Positions 54,295 through 62,249 of a stretch of 64,000 bases of DNA are shown here, piece by piece (within the stretch, counting starts at the first letter, position 1; every line of letters begins with the position of its first letter). This DNA comes from Spirosoma oryzicola. GTDB lineage: Bacteria; Bacteroidota; Bacteroidia; Cytophagales; Spirosomataceae. The position numbers and the translations under genes are program-made. The notes under the pieces are model-generated. The model saw only the letters and a list, made by a program, of their open reading frames with translations, searched no databases and had not been told where the DNA came from. The DNA lies in contig NZ_CP089538.1 in assembly GCF_021233055.1 (NCBI RefSeq), forward strand, positions 5,224,501 to 5,288,500, read 5' to 3'.

Positions 54295-54412
54295 TAGAGG
54301 TTTCGACGGGTTTCACTCAAATTTTTAACTGAACAAACCAAAAGAGTCTAAATTTTTTGCTTTTTTTACCGGGCAAACCAACTTTCAAATTTAACCCTAC
54401 AGTCCAGTTCCA

Positions 54413-55246
54413 ATGAAAACACAAACTCCTTCTCCAGCACCAGCCAAAGCAGCGGCACCAAAAAAGAAGTCAGGTGGCTTGAACCCCGCACTCGTAATTC
54501 CAGTTCTGCTGCTGATTGGTATTCTGACGTACATGTTCGTCTTTGGTGATGGCAGCCACTTCCAGGAAGGTGACAACACGAAAGAACCACTACCCGGCGA
54601 CTATTTCGGCACCGTGTACAAAGGCGGTTTTATCGTACCGATTCTATTTACCTGTTTCTTGACCGTATTGGTGTTCTCTATTGAGCGTTTTATCACCATC
54701 GGTCGCGCAAACGGTTCAGGTTCAATTGATGACTTCGTTCAAAAAGTAAAAGCTTCCCTCGACCGTAATGATGTAGCAGCGGCTATCCAAGCGTGCGACA
54801 AACAAAAAGGTTCGATCGGTAACGTTGTTAAAACTGCGCTGCTGAAATACCAGCAATTAGCCGTTGACACTCAGTTGGACAAAGAACAAAAATTGGTAGC
54901 TCTGCAAAAGGAAGTGGAAGAAGCTACTACGCTTGAACTGCCAATGCTTGAGAAAAACCTGACGATCATCGCTACGCTGGCTTCGGTTTCGACGCTGATC
55001 GCTCTGCTTGGAACGGTACTTGGTATGATCCGTGCTTTCGCAGCTATGGGTGCTACCGGTCAGCCTGATACAGGCGCTCTGTCAACGGGTATCTCTGAGG
55101 CCCTTGTAAACACAGCTCTTGGCATTGGTACGGCTGCTATCGCTACGATCATGTATAGCTACTTTACCAGCCGGATTGACGTGCTGACTTACAACATCGA
55201 CGAAATCGGTCTGAGCATCCAGCAAAACTTTGCTGCTCACTACTAG
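54413..55246 (+). CDS. exbB: ExbB/TolQ/MotA proton channel protein
   Basis: The 277-residue subunit forms the proton channel of a TonB motor. A Lys/Ala/Pro-rich cytoplasmic start (about 1-27, TPSPAPAKAAAPKKKS) precedes the first helix at about 28-46 (NPALVIPVLLLIGILTYMFVFGD). This extra segment is longer than in E. coli ExbB. A second helix lies at about 72-90. The MotA/ExbB domain then has TTLELPMLEKNLTIIATLASVSTLIALLGTVLGMIRAFAAMG in its third helix, and ends with GISEALVNTALGIGTAAIATIMYSYF, with the usual small residues. The gene opens an operon with two exbD genes, tonB and further genes. Confidence 0.94.
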   Translation: MKTQTPSPAPAKAAAPKKKSGGLNPALVIPVLLLIGILTYMFVFGDGSHFQEGDNTKEPLPGDYFGTVYKGGFIVPILFTCFLTVLVFSIERFITIGRANGSGSIDDFVQKVKASLDRNDVAAAIQACDKQKGSIGNVVKTALLKYQQLAVDTQLDKEQKLVALQKEVEEATTLELPMLEKNLTIIATLASVSTLIALLGTVLGMIRAFAAMGATGQPDTGALSTGISEALVNTALGIGTAAIATIMYSYFTSRIDVLTYNIDEIGLSIQQNFAAHY

Positions 55247-55266
55247 TCGAGACAGTATACTTAACC

Positions 55267-55292
55267 ACCTGCCCGGCCAACGTCGGGCAGGT
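55267..55292 (+). other. Hairpin between exbB and exbD
   Basis: ACCTGCCCG (55267-55275) pairs perfectly with CGGGCAGGT (55284-55292) around an 8-nt loop. No T-run follows. It may raise exbB over exbD by partial termination or by stabilising the 3-prime end of exbB mRNA. Confidence 0.5.
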
Positions 55293-55308
55293 AGAAACAA
55301 AACAACTC

Positions 55309-55935
55309 ATGCCAGCAGTTAAAATCAAACGTGCCAGTTCTTCGGTGGACATGACGGCGATGACTGATGTGGCGTTTCTGTTGCTGACGTTCTTTATCTT
55401 GACGGCACAATTCCGCTCACAGGACGCAGCAGCTATCGAAACCCCTTCGTCGATTTCCGGCATCAAAGTTCCTGATAGCGACATTATGACCATTGGTCTT
55501 GGACGTGATGGAAAAGTATACTTCGGTATTGACAACCAGCAGCACCGGCTCGAAATGCTGGACAACATTGCGGCTGCGAAAGGAATCACGTTCTCCCCTA
55601 AGGAAAAAAACGAGTTTTCTTTGATGTCAAACTTTGGTATGCCCATCAATCAGTTGAAATCGTATCTGAACCTTCCTAAGGAGCAACAGGCAAAAGTAAA
55701 ACAGCCTGGTATTCCTACGGATTCAACAGGAGCAGCTCCGACCAACGAATTAAAAGATTGGGTATTCAATGCCCGTAAGGCTAACAACGGACTTCGTATT
55801 GCTCTGAAAGGTGATAACCTCGCTAAGTTCCCAGAGTTTAAGAACGTGTTAGCTACGCTACAAGCGCAGAATATCAACAAATTCAACCTGATCACAGGAA
55901 CGGAAGCTCCTCCGGCAGGTTGGAAAGCAGACTAA
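55309..55935 (+). CDS. exbD: ExbD biopolymer transport protein (first copy)
   Basis: The 208-residue protein has a short cytoplasmic start, one membrane helix (about 20-38) with the proton-carrying Asp in MTDVAFLLLTFFIL, and a periplasmic domain. The latter is longer than in E. coli ExbD (141 residues): after the helix a stretch of about 150 residues includes a segment near 105-150 rich in Lys, Gln and Pro (LPKEQQAKVKQPGIPTDST). The C-terminal part (LRIALKGDNLAKFPEFKNVLATLQAQNINKFNLITG) matches the ExbD periplasmic fold. It lies 62 bases after exbB and precedes a second exbD. Confidence 0.92.
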   Translation: MPAVKIKRASSSVDMTAMTDVAFLLLTFFILTAQFRSQDAAAIETPSSISGIKVPDSDIMTIGLGRDGKVYFGIDNQQHRLEMLDNIAAAKGITFSPKEKNEFSLMSNFGMPINQLKSYLNLPKEQQAKVKQPGIPTDSTGAAPTNELKDWVFNARKANNGLRIALKGDNLAKFPEFKNVLATLQAQNINKFNLITGTEAPPAGWKAD

Positions 55936-56007
55936 TGTAGTCATAGTTTTTTGATAAATGGATTTCTAAAGAGATCACTTAACGAAAAACTAAAACCAGA
56001 CAAACCC

Positions 56008-56544
56008 ATGGCAGAAATTAACACCGGTGGTGGTGGTGGTAAGCATGATGGTGGTAAGGTACGGTCCAAGAAAGCATCGACACGGGTAGATATGACCCCG
56101 ATGGTAGACTTAGGCTTCCTTCTAATCACTTTCTTCATCTTGGCCACCACCTTGAGCAAGCCATCTTCGATGACGCTCAACGTACCGGACAAAACCAAAA
56201 CAGAAGAGACGGAGCCTATCAAGGCGTCCAACGTAATGACGATCTTCTTGGGGAAAGATAACAAGGCCCATTACATTTTCGGTAAAGCGGCCAATGAAGA
56301 TCCCGAAGTAAAGACCGTTAGTTACGGCTACGATTTCCGGCAGGCTATCCAAGAAAACGCACGGAAAGTAGCTGCTGACAAATTTGTTGTGGTTATCAAA
56401 CCAACCAAGTTGTCGACCTACAAAAACATGGTTGACGTACTGGATGAAATGGCCATTACGAAAACGAAACGGTACGCGCTGGTAGATCAGCTGACGCCGG
56501 ATGAGAAAAAGATGCTCAAGGACAAAGTAAAAATCGACGTATAA
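56008..56544 (+). CDS. exbD: ExbD biopolymer transport protein (second copy)
   Basis: Start ATG 56008 (MAEINTGGGGGKHDGGK) was preferred to a TTG 57 bases upstream. The 178-residue product has a Gly-rich cytoplasmic start, one helix with the essential Asp in MVDLGFLLITFFILATTL, and a periplasmic domain ending in KTKRYALVDQLTPDE. It is clearly different from the first ExbD in loop lengths. Two unlike ExbD subunits fit the ExbD dimer threaded in an ExbB pentamer, or separate motors. It lies 72 bases after the first copy and 4 bases before tonB. Confidence 0.92.
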   Translation: MAEINTGGGGGKHDGGKVRSKKASTRVDMTPMVDLGFLLITFFILATTLSKPSSMTLNVPDKTKTEETEPIKASNVMTIFLGKDNKAHYIFGKAANEDPEVKTVSYGYDFRQAIQENARKVAADKFVVVIKPTKLSTYKNMVDVLDEMAITKTKRYALVDQLTPDEKKMLKDKVKIDV

Positions 56545-56548
56545 CACC

Positions 56549-57373
56549 ATGGCAGAATTAGAATCCCAGGCAACACTCGATGATATCGTGTTTGCCAATC
56601 GGAACAAAGCGTATGGTGCTTACGAACTGCGGAAGACTTATCCAAGGACCGTTACACGTGCCCTGATCATTGGTGGTATTCTGTTTACACTCGGTGTATT
56701 AACACCTACCATCATAACAGCTTTGACTCCGGAGCCAGAAGAACAGGCAATGGTTGAAGTGGACTTAATGAAGCTTCCACCACCGCCAATTGACCCGAAC
56801 GAGCCGCCACCGCCACCACCACCACCGGTCGAAATGCCGAAGGTGAACACGGTGAAATTCCTTCCACCGGAAGTAAAACCGGATGAGGAAGTACCCGAGG
56901 AAACACCGCCACCGGCAGTTGAAGAACTGAAGGAAGCTGTAGCCGCTGAAAAAACGCAGGAAGGGGACCCCAACGCAGAGGAAGTAATCGCTGCTCCTGA
57001 AGCAACGGCTGCTCCTACTAAAGTTGAGGTGGCTGTTGAAGCCGCTCCGAAAGAAGAGGAAATCTTCACTGTGGTAGAGCAACAACCTGAATTCACGGGT
57101 GGTATGGCTGCACTGGGACAATACCTGGGAAAAAACCTTCGCTATCCAGCAGCTGCTCAGCGGGCTAACGTTTCAGGACGGGTATTCGTAAGTTTCGTTG
57201 TTAATACCGATGGTAGTATTCAGGACGTTCAAATCTTGAAAGGCTTAGGTTTCGGTACCGATGAAGAAGCGAAGCGCGTAGTACAAGGTATGCCAAAGTG
57301 GCGCCCAGGCAAACAGTCAGGTCGTCCGGTTCGTGTAAAATACAACCTACCGATCAACTTCACGCTGGAATAA
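56549..57373 (+). CDS. tonB: TonB energy transducer
   Basis: The 274-residue protein has a cytoplasmic start with the Bacteroidota TonB motif ANRNKAYGAYELRKTYP, one membrane helix (about 37-58), a Pro/Glu-rich periplasmic linker (about 66-160, starting PPPPIDPNEPPPPPPPP and then Glu/Ala-rich) and the C-terminal TonB domain (about 185-274: PEFTGGMAALGQYLGKNLRYP, AQRANVSGRVFVSFVVNTDGSI, EEAKRVVQGMPKWRPGKQSGRPVRVKYNLPINF). It links the ExbBD motor to outer-membrane receptors such as those near 10 and 21 kb, although any Bacteroidota genome has several TonBs so the partner is unknown. The next gene begins 7 bases later. Confidence 0.95.
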   Translation: MAELESQATLDDIVFANRNKAYGAYELRKTYPRTVTRALIIGGILFTLGVLTPTIITALTPEPEEQAMVEVDLMKLPPPPIDPNEPPPPPPPPVEMPKVNTVKFLPPEVKPDEEVPEETPPPAVEELKEAVAAEKTQEGDPNAEEVIAAPEATAAPTKVEVAVEAAPKEEEIFTVVEQQPEFTGGMAALGQYLGKNLRYPAAAQRANVSGRVFVSFVVNTDGSIQDVQILKGLGFGTDEEAKRVVQGMPKWRPGKQSGRPVRVKYNLPINFTLE

Positions 57374-57380
57374 GTAATCT

Positions 57381-57602
57381 ATGCGCGGACAAAATCGAGG
57401 TCCATCCAAGGTAACGCTGTATATATCAGTATTAGCTTCGATGGCATACTTGGGAGGAGGCATCGCACTGATTGCCTCCTCTCAGTCTTTTGGACTGTTA
57501 CCTGAAGGAGGGTTCATTCGGTACGGGTTAGCAGCACTCCTTTTACTTTATGGAAGTTTTCGGGCTTATCGAGCTTACCAAGGTCTGCGAGGCAATGACT
57601 AA
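57381..57602 (+). CDS. Small two-helix membrane protein in the TonB operon
   Basis: The 73-residue frame starts at ATG 57381, 7 bases after tonB. It has a basic polar start (MRGQNRGPSKVT), one helix at about 13-32 (LYISVLASMAYLGGGIALIAS) and another at about 45-62 (GLAALLLLYGSFRAYRAYQG), and a charged end. I do not recognise a family. Its place between tonB and a PstS-like gene, and an 8-base overlap with the latter (ATGACTAA), indicates translational coupling, so it is likely a true member of the complex or its assembly. Confidence 0.68.
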   Translation: MRGQNRGPSKVTLYISVLASMAYLGGGIALIASSQSFGLLPEGGFIRYGLAALLLLYGSFRAYRAYQGLRGND

Positions 57603-58527
57603 ACTAAAGATTTTCGGGCTTTTACTGATCGCAGCTTTGCTGGGAAGCTGCGATGGTAAGCCACCGCTGGATAATCCGGCTCGCGGCACTATTGTGATAG
57701 CAGCCGACGAATCGTTTCGCCCATTGGTTACGCAGTTGACATCTGCTTATTCGGGTATTTATCCCGACGCTCACTTCAAAGTGATTTACAAGCCAGAGCA
57801 GGAAGCTATCAATCTGATGCTGAAGGATAGTGCCCGAATGGCATTCACGACCCGGTTATTGACAGCGAACGAAAAGGCCGTTTTAAACCAGCGTAAGATC
57901 GTTGGAGCGAGTACAAAACTGGCTACTGACGGTGTCGCACTCATCATCAATCAGACTAATACGGACAGCCTGATGACAATGGATGAATTGAAGCAGGTAT
58001 TTACGGGTAAAATAAAGCAGTGGTCGCAGTTAAAGGGTGGTAACCAGTCAGGTCCGATCACGCTCGTTTTTGACAATAACAATTCCAGCAATTTAGAGTT
58101 TGTATTGCATAAGTTTGAGATCAAGAACGTAACGGGTCTGCGGATTTTTACCGCTAAATCGAACCGCGAGGTTATTGACTTCGTACGGCAGAATCCGTCT
58201 GCCTTAGGTTTTATCGGCGTGAACTGGATTAGCGACGGTGATGAGCCACTTACTGCAGAGCTGTCGAAAGACTTACGGGTAGTAGGTATCTCACCGAAAA
58301 CGAATCCGACGGAACGGGCTGATTACTTTCAGCCATTTCAGGAAGACTTAGGTATGCAACGATATCCACTGCGTCGCCCTGTATACGCACTGAGCCGGGA
58401 AGCCCATCCTGGTCTGGCGGGAGGCTTGGTCAATTACGTTATTCGGGATGCTGGTTCGCTTATTATTTATAAATTAGGTCTGTGGCCATCCGTACCGTAT
58501 AATCGGGAAGTAAATCTAAGAAAATAA
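57595..58527 (+). CDS. PstS-like periplasmic binding lipoprotein
   Basis: Start ATG 57595 gives a lipoprotein signal MTKLKIFGLLLIAALLGSC (Cys19); an ATG 45 bases upstream only adds a prefix. The 310-residue product is a type II binding protein of the PstS group: GTIVIAADESFRPLVTQL, LLTANEKAVLNQ, TDGVALIINQTN, LKQVFTGKIKQWSQL, and PSALGFIGVNWIS are family landmarks. The loop that normally binds phosphate (R-S-D-G-S-G-T type) reads FDNNNSSN here, losing the arginine and the SGT. That makes phosphate binding doubtful. No pstCAB or phoU is adjacent. It overlaps the upstream small gene by 8 bases and probably acts with the TonB motor. Confidence 0.86.
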   Translation: MTKLKIFGLLLIAALLGSCDGKPPLDNPARGTIVIAADESFRPLVTQLTSAYSGIYPDAHFKVIYKPEQEAINLMLKDSARMAFTTRLLTANEKAVLNQRKIVGASTKLATDGVALIINQTNTDSLMTMDELKQVFTGKIKQWSQLKGGNQSGPITLVFDNNNSSNLEFVLHKFEIKNVTGLRIFTAKSNREVIDFVRQNPSALGFIGVNWISDGDEPLTAELSKDLRVVGISPKTNPTERADYFQPFQEDLGMQRYPLRRPVYALSREAHPGLAGGLVNYVIRDAGSLIIYKLGLWPSVPYNREVNLRK

Positions 58528-58533
58528 GCAATT

Positions 58534-58563
58534 TTTGGGTTTGCCCGCAATTTTTTAGTTTTG
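58534..58563 (+). promoter_or_regulatory. Promoter of the TPR gene
   Basis: TTTG (58534-58537), an 18-nt spacer and TAGTTTTG (58556-58563) match the consensus. The -7 box is 53 bases before the ATG, so the TPR gene can be transcribed apart from the TonB operon as well as with it. Confidence 0.65.
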
Positions 58564-58615
58564 CTAATTGTTAACTAGTCATAAAACCTTTTTTCCATTT
58601 TCCAACCTGTAATAC

Positions 58616-60376
58616 ATGATGAACAACCAGAGAAAATCGCTGTTGACCATCCTGTTCGTAGGAACGTCCCTAGCTGCTCCACTTATGGCGCAGGATGTTC
58701 AAACGGCATTGAAAGACGTGGAGGCTGAGCGGTTTAATAAAGCGGGACAAACGCTTACTCAGCTAGCAACCAGCTCACCATCAGCAGAGAATCAATTTTA
58801 TCTAGGCTATTATTATCTAAGAAGCGGACAAATTGATCAAGCTAAAGCAGCCTTTGAAAAGGGTGCAGCCGCTGATAAGAAAGACCAATTAAATAACATT
58901 GGTTTAGCTGGTGTTGCTCTGGCAAAGAAAGATCGTGCGACGGCTAAAACATTAATCGACAACGCTGTTTCGGCAACGAAAAGCAAGGACCAGAACGTAC
59001 TGCTCCGGGCTGGCGAAATGTATACGCTGGAAGAAACAAACGATCCAGCAGAAGCGATTCGCCTTCTGACCATTGCTGACGAAAAAGACAAGAAGAACGA
59101 GAACCCAGAGATTGAAATGACTCTCGGTGATGCATACTTCTTGAAAAACGACGGTGGTAATGCTATTTCGAAATATGAGAATGCATTAGCAATCAGTCCG
59201 AATCTGGCCGAAGCGAACTATAAAATTGGTCGGCTTTACCTGCGTGGTAAAAACTACACGAAAGCACAAGAGTACTTCAAGCTAGCGATTCAAAACGATC
59301 CTGAGTTTGCACCTACTTACCGTGCGTACGCAGATGCACTTGCTAACTCTCGGGCGTACAAATCAGCTGCTCAGAACTACGAACTGTACGTTCAGAAAAG
59401 CGGAACAACGGATCCAGAGCAGTTACTTGACGTAGCTCGTTATAAGTTCTTGGCTGAAGATTATCAGGGTGCTACAGCTTACTTGGATCAACTGAAAGGG
59501 AAAGTAAACAACCCAATCATTGACCGCATGTACGGTTGGGCATACACGGCTACGGGCAAAAACAACGAAGCTGTAGAAGCGCTGAACCGCTTTATTACGT
59601 CGTCACCTCAGAAAGTAATGTCTGATGACTATAAGTATCTAGGACGTGCGTACGGACAGTTAGGTACTCCAGAGGGTGATTCATTAGGCATCGCAAACTT
59701 GGAAAAGGCAGCTTCTCAGGATACGACGGATAACTTATATCGTGAAATTGCTAAGAAGTACTACGATTCGAAGCGTTTCGACAAAGCTAGCGATTACTAC
59801 ACGAAGACGATTCAGCGCGATAAAAAGCCACAAAACAACGATTTCCTGTGGCTTGGCCTGTCGAGCTATCAATACGCTCCTCGTGTAGGTCGTGACAGTT
59901 CAGCGGCTCCAATGGATACAGCTCAGATCCGTCAGGTGAAACAGCAGTATTACATGAAGGCAGATTCAGCTTTCGGCCAGATGGCCCAGCGTATCGAAGC
60001 AGATGGTAAGACATATCCGTTGGCTTACTACTACCGTGCTATGTCGAATTACTATGCTTACGCTAAAGAACCAGAGAAAGCTAGTAGCTCAGCTACACCC
60101 TATTTTGAGAAGTTCATCGAGCAGGCTACTACGCCGAAGGATGCATCCGACAAAACGGATTACTCAAGATATCTGGTAACAGCTTACAAAACGCTGGCAG
60201 GTTTCAATATTGCGAAGAAAGACGACGCCAAGGCGAAAGAGTATTTCAATAAGGTATTGGAAATAAATCCAAATGATCCTGATGTGAAAAAAGCTTTGGA
60301 AGAGCCAAAAGCAGCTTCCCCAGCGGGCAGACCAGCAACTAAGGCACCGGCGCGCAAAAGCACGGCTGGAAAATAA
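58616..60376 (+). CDS. Exported TPR-repeat protein of the TonB operon
   Basis: The 586-residue protein has a signal peptide ending LMAQ (MNNQRKSLLTILFVGTSLAAPLMAQ) and about ten tetratricopeptide repeats, for example ENQFYLGYYYLRSGQIDQAKAAFEKGA, AEANYKIGRLYLRGKNYTKAQEYFKLAI and KSAAQNYELYVQKSG. It ends in a Lys/Pro/Ala-rich tail (APARKSTAGK). The repeats offer a protein-binding scaffold in the periplasm. The gene follows the PstS-like gene after 88 bases, with its own promoter, and closes the motor cluster at a strong terminator. No enzymatic domain is visible. Confidence 0.88.
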   Translation: MMNNQRKSLLTILFVGTSLAAPLMAQDVQTALKDVEAERFNKAGQTLTQLATSSPSAENQFYLGYYYLRSGQIDQAKAAFEKGAAADKKDQLNNIGLAGVALAKKDRATAKTLIDNAVSATKSKDQNVLLRAGEMYTLEETNDPAEAIRLLTIADEKDKKNENPEIEMTLGDAYFLKNDGGNAISKYENALAISPNLAEANYKIGRLYLRGKNYTKAQEYFKLAIQNDPEFAPTYRAYADALANSRAYKSAAQNYELYVQKSGTTDPEQLLDVARYKFLAEDYQGATAYLDQLKGKVNNPIIDRMYGWAYTATGKNNEAVEALNRFITSSPQKVMSDDYKYLGRAYGQLGTPEGDSLGIANLEKAASQDTTDNLYREIAKKYYDSKRFDKASDYYTKTIQRDKKPQNNDFLWLGLSSYQYAPRVGRDSSAAPMDTAQIRQVKQQYYMKADSAFGQMAQRIEADGKTYPLAYYYRAMSNYYAYAKEPEKASSSATPYFEKFIEQATTPKDASDKTDYSRYLVTAYKTLAGFNIAKKDDAKAKEYFNKVLEINPNDPDVKKALEEPKAASPAGRPATKAPARKSTAGK

Positions 60377-60393
60377 TCCGGTTCGCATGCAGT

Positions 60394-60434
60394 AAATAAA
60401 AAAGGGCAGACGATTGGTCTGCCCTTTTTTATTT
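60394..60434 (+). terminator. Terminator ending the TonB cluster
   Basis: A perfect 17-bp stem (60394-60410 with 60418-60434) with core GGGCAGA/TCTGCCC and a 7-nt loop, rich in A before and T after. It lies 17 bases after the TPR stop codon. Confidence 0.9.
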
Positions 60435-60499
60435 AGTTTCCAGTTGATAAAATCCTGTTACTCATTACGAGTGCATCTATTATTTTAGAAGGGGAATCG

Positions 60500-60507
60500 T
60501 AACTTTG
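60500..60507 (+). promoter_or_regulatory. Candidate -7 element of adk
   Basis: TAACTTTG is an exact TAnnTTTG match, 43 bases before the adk ATG. No TTG is found at the right distance upstream. Confidence 0.4.
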
Positions 60508-60550
60508 CGGGCGCAATTTTTTGCCCAGACGAATACTTAATCAGAGCTGT

Positions 60551-61129
60551 ATGCTTAACCTTGTACTGTTTGGCCCGCCTGGTGCTGGCAAAGGGACCCA
60601 AAGTGAAAAACTGATCAATACCTATAACCTTGTCCACTTATCGACCGGCGACCTGTTACGCTCTCAAATTGCTGCTGGTACCGAGCTGGGTCTGAAAGCA
60701 AAGCAACTAATGGATCAGGGTTTGCTGGTTCCTGATGACGTAGTCATTGGAATGATCGAAAGTAAATTACAGGAAAATCAGTCCGCAGCAGGATTTATCT
60801 TTGACGGCTTTCCCCGGACAGTACCACAAGCTGAAGCGTTAGACAAACTGCTGGGTCAGTACGATACACAGATCACTACAATGGTGGCGTTGGTCGTAGA
60901 TGATGAAGAACTCACCCGCCGTCTGCTATTAAGAGGAGAAACCTCCGGTCGACCTGATGATCAGAATGAAGAATTGATCCGTCGGCGCGTAAAGGAATAC
61001 AACGAAAAAACAACGCCTGTTGCTGACTATTATAACAGCCAGGGAAAATTTGCAGCTATTGATGGTATTGGTGATATTGATACCATTTTCAATCTGATTT
61101 GTAGTAAAATTGAGCAGGCCGTCGGTTAA
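60551..61129 (+). CDS. adk: Adenylate kinase
   Basis: Start ATG 60551 (MLNLVLFGPPGAGKGTQ) is set by the P-loop at residues 8-16; a TTG 30 bases upstream only adds an unlikely prefix. The 192-residue enzyme interconverts ATP plus AMP and two ADP. The NMP-binding region HLSTGDLLRSQIAAGTELGLKAKQLMDQG, the FDGFPRTVPQAEALD loop and the R-R-V-K-E-Y segment are intact. The lid is short (RGETSGRPDDQNEE), i.e. the zinc-free short form. It forms a likely unit with obg, 48 bases downstream. Confidence 0.97.
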   Translation: MLNLVLFGPPGAGKGTQSEKLINTYNLVHLSTGDLLRSQIAAGTELGLKAKQLMDQGLLVPDDVVIGMIESKLQENQSAAGFIFDGFPRTVPQAEALDKLLGQYDTQITTMVALVVDDEELTRRLLLRGETSGRPDDQNEELIRRRVKEYNEKTTPVADYYNSQGKFAAIDGIGDIDTIFNLICSKIEQAVG

Positions 61130-61177
61130 CGAAGCGAATTTCGTTGCCTTCAGACGCTAGCAGTAGTACAATACAAT

Positions 61178-62188
61178 ATGGCTTCATCCAATTTCATAGA
61201 TTACGTAAAAATAAATTGTCGTTCGGGCGCAGGCGGAGCGGGATCGGTTCACTTCCGACGTGAAAAACACGTTCCTAAAGGCGGACCAGATGGTGGCGAC
61301 GGTGGACGAGGAGGTCATATTATTTTAAAAGGTAACGCTCAGTTGTGGACGTTACTTCACTTGAAATACCGCAAGCACATCAAGGCAGAGAATGGAACAG
61401 CGGGTGAAGGTGGTAGACGTAGTGGAGCACAGGGTCAGGATGTAATCCTGGAAGTTCCACTTGGTACCATCGCCCGCAATCCAGACACGAGCGAGCAGCT
61501 TGCCGAGATTACCGAAGATGGACAGGAGATCATTCTATTTCCTGGCGGCAGGGGTGGTTTAGGTAATGACCACTTTAAAAACTCAACGCAACAGGCACCC
61601 TATTACGCGCAGCCGGGTGAACCTGGCCTAGAAGAATGGGTTGTACTTGAGTTAAAACTACTCGCCGATGTTGGTCTGGTCGGTTTCCCTAACGCCGGTA
61701 AATCGACGCTCCTGTCAGTTGTGTCAGCTGCGCGTCCCGAAATTGCTGATTATCCGTTTACAACCCTTGTACCCAATCTAGGGGTCGTAGCTTATAGGGA
61801 TTATAAGTCATTTGTTATGGCGGATATTCCGGGCATTATCGAAGGAGCTTCACAAGGCAAAGGACTCGGTCTTCGCTTCCTGCGGCATATTGAGCGAAAT
61901 TCGGTGCTCTTGTTTGTAATACCCGCCAACAGTCCCGACATTCGACAGGAATACAACACGCTGTTGAACGAACTACGCGAGTATAATCCAGAATTGATGG
62001 ACAAAGATCGTCTACTGGCAATCTCGAAAATAGATCTGGTTGAGCAGGACGAATTAACACGAATTAAAGAGACATTACCGAAGAAATTACCCGTAACGTT
62101 TATATCAGCAGTTACCCAGCAGGGGTTAGATGAACTAAAAGATAGCATCTGGCAACGACTGACGGCAACGCCTGAGCTAACAGATTGA
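61178..62188 (+). CDS. obg: Obg/CgtA GTPase
   Basis: The 336-residue GTPase helps late steps of 50S ribosome assembly. Its Gly-rich Obg fold (about 1-160: [34 protein letters not shown]) is followed by the G domain with G1 GFPNAGKST, switch [13 protein letters not shown]3 [17 protein letters not shown]4 SKIDL and G5 ISA. The C-terminal OCT domain is absent, which is common in Bacteroidota. It lies after adk and before a secreted esterase-like gene. Confidence 0.97.
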   Translation: MASSNFIDYVKINCRSGAGGAGSVHFRREKHVPKGGPDGGDGGRGGHIILKGNAQLWTLLHLKYRKHIKAENGTAGEGGRRSGAQGQDVILEVPLGTIARNPDTSEQLAEITEDGQEIILFPGGRGGLGNDHFKNSTQQAPYYAQPGEPGLEEWVVLELKLLADVGLVGFPNAGKSTLLSVVSAARPEIADYPFTTLVPNLGVVAYRDYKSFVMADIPGIIEGASQGKGLGLRFLRHIERNSVLLFVIPANSPDIRQEYNTLLNELREYNPELMDKDRLLAISKIDLVEQDELTRIKETLPKKLPVTFISAVTQQGLDELKDSIWQRLTATPELTD

Positions 62189-62249
62189 AACGTGCAGAAC
62201 TCTAGTCATTCTGGTCGCTGAGTCTACAACTTGGCAGCATTCAATAGTT

